Assembly (NCBI RefSeq): GCF_042680885.1
Contig: NZ_JBHUEO010000020.1
Span: forward strand, 1 to 64,000
Direction of reading: 5' to 3'
DNA from: Siminovitchia sediminis
Lineage (GTDB): Bacteria; Bacillota; Bacilli; Bacillales; Bacillaceae_C
Length of the DNA: 64,000 nt
This document shows positions 61,738 through 64,000 of this stretch, one piece after another; positions within the stretch are counted from its first letter, which is position 1, and each line of letters begins with the position of its first letter. The notes beneath the pieces were generated by a model that searched no databases, was not told the origin of the DNA, and saw only the letters and a list, made by a program, of their open reading frames with translations. The position numbers and the translations under genes were made by a program.

Positions 61738-62034
61738 ATGATCACATTTATTAAAAAAATGTTTAACGTTTTGAATGGGAATCAAATGGAATCCGACTTA
61801 ATGTCCCGTGCGATGGACAGTGCGCTTCAGGACAAAGCCGGTATGCTGGGAAGCACCTTAGGCTCATTTTCGGGGAGCAGTTACCCTGACGATATCGAAG
61901 ACCTTGTGTATCAATCCCATATGGACGATCAAATGCTCCGGGATATGCACGATCCGTATTTAAATCCGGGACAGGATATTGTGGTGGATGAAGTCTATCA
62001 CGGGATTGACCATGGGAGCGACCATCACTACTAA
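61738..62034 (+). CDS. 98-residue hypothetical protein
   Basis: Starts MITFIKKMFNVLNG with AAAGGGG upstream; middle region LMSRAMDSALQDKAGMLGS, acidic His-rich end (DHGSDHHY). No membrane segment. Followed 43 nt later by the PIN-domain gene, likely co-transcribed. Family not recognised. Confidence 0.6.
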   Translation: MITFIKKMFNVLNGNQMESDLMSRAMDSALQDKAGMLGSTLGSFSGSSYPDDIEDLVYQSHMDDQMLRDMHDPYLNPGQDIVVDEVYHGIDHGSDHHY

Positions 62035-62077
62035 GACATTTAAAGAGATAGATGGCATCTAGAAGGGAGTCAGAGGG

Positions 62078-62908
62078 ATGGGGATTACCTATTTACTGAG
62101 AGATTATACGGAAGATTTGCCGGTATGGCTTGGATACTATACAGTTATACACGCGGTGGTTATTCTTTATTTTTGGAAGGTCCACCATAAAATCTTTAAA
62201 TCGAGGCCGATCGGTACACGATCTTTTATTCTGTCTTTAGCCGGATTTGGTTTTGGACAGGCTTATAACAGACAGATCATCAAGGCGGTTATTGCAGCAG
62301 CCATTATTCCGTTTTTAGCCGTATCTTATAAAAATGGCTTGCTGCCTGAAACTGATACAATGGCATTCATAATTTTTGGTGTGATTGTTCTTATCAGCAT
62401 TGATGCCGGGGCAAGTGCTTATTCCGGGCAGAAGCGGGCAGAAAGGCAATACCGGACAAACGAAATTATGAAAAAAGCCCAAAAAGTCAAGAAGTATGGC
62501 CAGGGCGACCATCAATTTGGTGTTGATACGAATATTTTAATGCATGAGCCGGATCTGCTCGTCTATTTAATGGAAAAGGAACATTTTCATTTAAATATGA
62601 GCATGATGGTATTCAGTGAATTGGATGGGCTGAAAAAGAATGATGACCCGCTTACACGAAGAAAAGCGCAGCTTGCTTTTGACATCATTGAAGAGTTCCA
62701 GCAGCGCGGACAGCTTAAAATACTGAAGACGCCAAAAACGGACGATATTAGAAAGTATGGGCTTGGCGGCTCTCCGGATGAAAAAATCATTGGTACATAT
62801 ATGAAAGAAAGAGAAAACGGCATCCCAAATCTTGTGTTCCTTTCCAATGACAAAGGAGCAAGAATCATAGCAAGAAATGTGGGAATGCCTGTGGCGGATA
62901 TCTCATAA
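62078..62908 (+). CDS. Membrane-anchored PIN-domain ribonuclease
   Basis: A 276-residue protein. Three predicted membrane helices in residues 16-115, then a cytoplasmic PIN domain with the four acidic residues of the active site: Asp150 (GVDTNILMHEPD), Glu181 (FSELDGLKK), Asp234 (SPDEKIIGTY) and Asp258 (LSNDKGARII). PIN domains are Mg/Mn-dependent RNases. The PIN part resembles the N-terminal PIN domain of PhoH2/YlaK-type proteins, but no PhoH ATPase is present. Ribosome site GGGAG; ends with a good terminator. Confidence 0.82.
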   Translation: MGITYLLRDYTEDLPVWLGYYTVIHAVVILYFWKVHHKIFKSRPIGTRSFILSLAGFGFGQAYNRQIIKAVIAAAIIPFLAVSYKNGLLPETDTMAFIIFGVIVLISIDAGASAYSGQKRAERQYRTNEIMKKAQKVKKYGQGDHQFGVDTNILMHEPDLLVYLMEKEHFHLNMSMMVFSELDGLKKNDDPLTRRKAQLAFDIIEEFQQRGQLKILKTPKTDDIRKYGLGGSPDEKIIGTYMKERENGIPNLVFLSNDKGARIIARNVGMPVADIS

Positions 62909-62916
62909 GAAAGGAG

Positions 62917-62973
62917 GACTACTCTGTAAAAAGGATGAGTGAACATACCTTTTGTGCCGGAGTAGTCTTTTTG
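62917..62973 (+). terminator. Terminator after the PIN gene
   Basis: GACTACTC (62917-62924) pairs with GAGTAGTC (62960-62967), then TTTTTGTG. The loop is long (35 nt). Confidence 0.65.
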
Positions 62974-63793
62974 TGTTTCAAAAATGAGTTCTGTCTTGGG
63001 AGATGTATTTGGACATTCATTTATGCGTGAAATATTTTGCATAACAGGTACACAAAACACAAGGGTTTAAATGCTCAATTGTCTATCTGTGCTTCTTACC
63101 CTTCTTACTCATCGAGCCCGCTGATTGAATCAGTCACTTTAACCTTTGGCTATAAACATGGATGCAACTTGGTTCAAAAAGATACGATTACCGTGGTAGT
63201 ATCTTCATCTTAATGGATGTAAAGCCAGTATCAAATAATAGCTTCTTCAGGTTTTCATGCTCAAATCGTATGGACTTATAGATGTTTCACGTGATCATTT
63301 TTATTGAAATCAATAATACATTAACTCTCCTCTGTTATTGAGAACGTTATATCATTCATGTAAAATTTTGAGGGTATCCGGAATATATAGAAGGACTAAT
63401 GACATGACAATGATGTCTGCTTTAAGATTGGGGGGGTTCTTCGATAAAATCTGCACAAAGCACCCGGCCCGTTTGTTATTCCCCTGCGAGAAATTTTTCT
63501 TCTGCTATCTTCAACATCTGCTTTGATGAATCCACCAACAATGCAGAAATTACCAAGTCTGATAACTCTGAGCCAAGGAGACCAGTACCGCCCCCAAGGA
63601 TTTTGATTTACCCTTTCGTAATTCTGGTCTTACTTCCTTAACGATCACATAGCTAATTCCAATGTTTTATGTATCATAACTTATGCGATTTGCTCAAAAG
63701 TGTTTGCCATTCTTTGTTCCTTTAATTACATAATACTTTGTAAAATTCCGCGCATTTCTCTGATGTAAATAAGGGGGCAATGTTGCTATTTAT
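62974..63793. other. Gene-free region with faint remnants
   Basis: No ORF above chance on either strand. On the minus strand 63190-63285 reads NIYKSIRFEHENLKKLLF- then DTGFTSIKMK-, similar in style to the C-terminus of a SAM-dependent methyltransferase, but upstream frames are closed. Probably decayed. Confidence 0.35.
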
Positions 63794-64000
63794 TCAATGA
63801 AGCACATCATTGTATAGATCAATATACAGTGTACCGTCCTTTTGAATTTCAGCATAAAAAACTTCGGATACAGATTGTACACCTGAAAGTTTCAATTGTC
63901 TTTCTAACCATTGCTGGTCCAAATTTAATTTTTCTAAGTTCACTTGTTTAATTTTACCATCGCTAATGACAGATGTAGAAATCGGAAAAACATCAACAGT
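63794..64000 (-). CDS. DUF421 protein, C-terminal part
   Basis: The last 68 residues of a DUF421 (YetF/YdfR-type) membrane protein, running off the right edge. VISDGKIKQVNLEKLNLD followed by WLERQLKLSG and VQSVSEVFYAEIQKDGTLYI matches the cytoplasmic C-terminal domain. The start lies outside the window. Confidence 0.8.
   Translation of the reverse strand, partial: TVDVFPISTSVISDGKIKQVNLEKLNLDQQWLERQLKLSGVQSVSEVFYAEIQKDGTLYIDLYNDVLH

Overview
The window comes from the chromosome of an endospore-forming member of the Bacillaceae. The evidence is spoIIID, a spoIIM-type gene, a CotA-type multicopper oxidase, AGGAGG-type ribosome binding sites with frequent TTG and GTG starts, and the order spoIIID-mbl-flhO-flhP-(epuA)-fabZ ... 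ywpF/ssbB, which I know from the ywp region of Bacillus subtilis. I cannot name the genus or species from sequence alone. No rRNA, tRNA, CRISPR array, prophage or intact insertion sequence was seen.

Layout. 0.1-6.7 kb: core block (spoIIID, a 124-bp tandem repeat, mbl, flhO, flhP, epuA, fabZ, an Asn/Asp-rich lipoprotein, ywpF, ssbB and a coupled 58-residue ORF). 6.9-12.3 kb: secreted alkaline phosphatase, a three-LysM NlpC/P60 endopeptidase, methionine gamma-lyase, and nagB preceded by two nested short ORFs. 12.3-14.2 kb: a YknW/YknX-like pair. 14.4-25.5 kb: branched-chain amino acid operon ilvE-ilvD-[T-box]-ilvB-ilvH-ilvC-leuA-leuB-leuC-leuD, with a sigma-A promoter, a cre-like site and a possible CodY site upstream. 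ilvA lies apart at 45.3-46.5 kb.

25.5-37.9 kb is accessory. It holds a cluster of ATCAAA-CA-TTTGAT palindromes, an orphan small gene, TetR plus MFS exporter, a GntR-ABC operon, a frameshifted cotA, ctaG, an MMPL transporter (ydfJ-like) and the decayed remains of a membrane protein and a two-component system. 38.0-43.3 kb carries a GNAT acyltransferase, an N-succinylamino acid racemase/OSBS-family enolase and an M20 deacylase. Together these match the three-enzyme D- to L-amino acid conversion pathway known from Geobacillus. A C45 Ntn-hydrolase lies beside them. 43.4-44.0 kb is a 26-unit, 20-bp tandem array next to a NERD protein.

45.2-56.1 kb: ilvA, a SIMPL protein, a MerR regulator with its own 19-bp-spacer promoter, and a MoxR/DUF58/DUF4129/DUF4350 module with SpoIIM-like and RDD membrane proteins. 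56.1-64.0 kb: a 30-residue peptide gene with a cre-like promoter, yoxD, the yozG/yoaS pair, a class II aldolase-like protein, an MFS transporter, a truncated ankyrin lipoprotein, a membrane-anchored PIN protein and the end of a DUF421 protein running off the right edge.

The most unusual aspects are four unrelated, locus-private degenerate repeat arrays plus one palindrome cluster in intergenic regions, several short translationally coupled ORFs, and a run of pseudogenes between 31.7 and 37.9 kb. No wholly new multi-gene system could be demonstrated. The palindrome cluster, the cre-flanked peptide, the nested nagB leader ORFs and the structured fabZ leader are the best candidates for undescribed elements.
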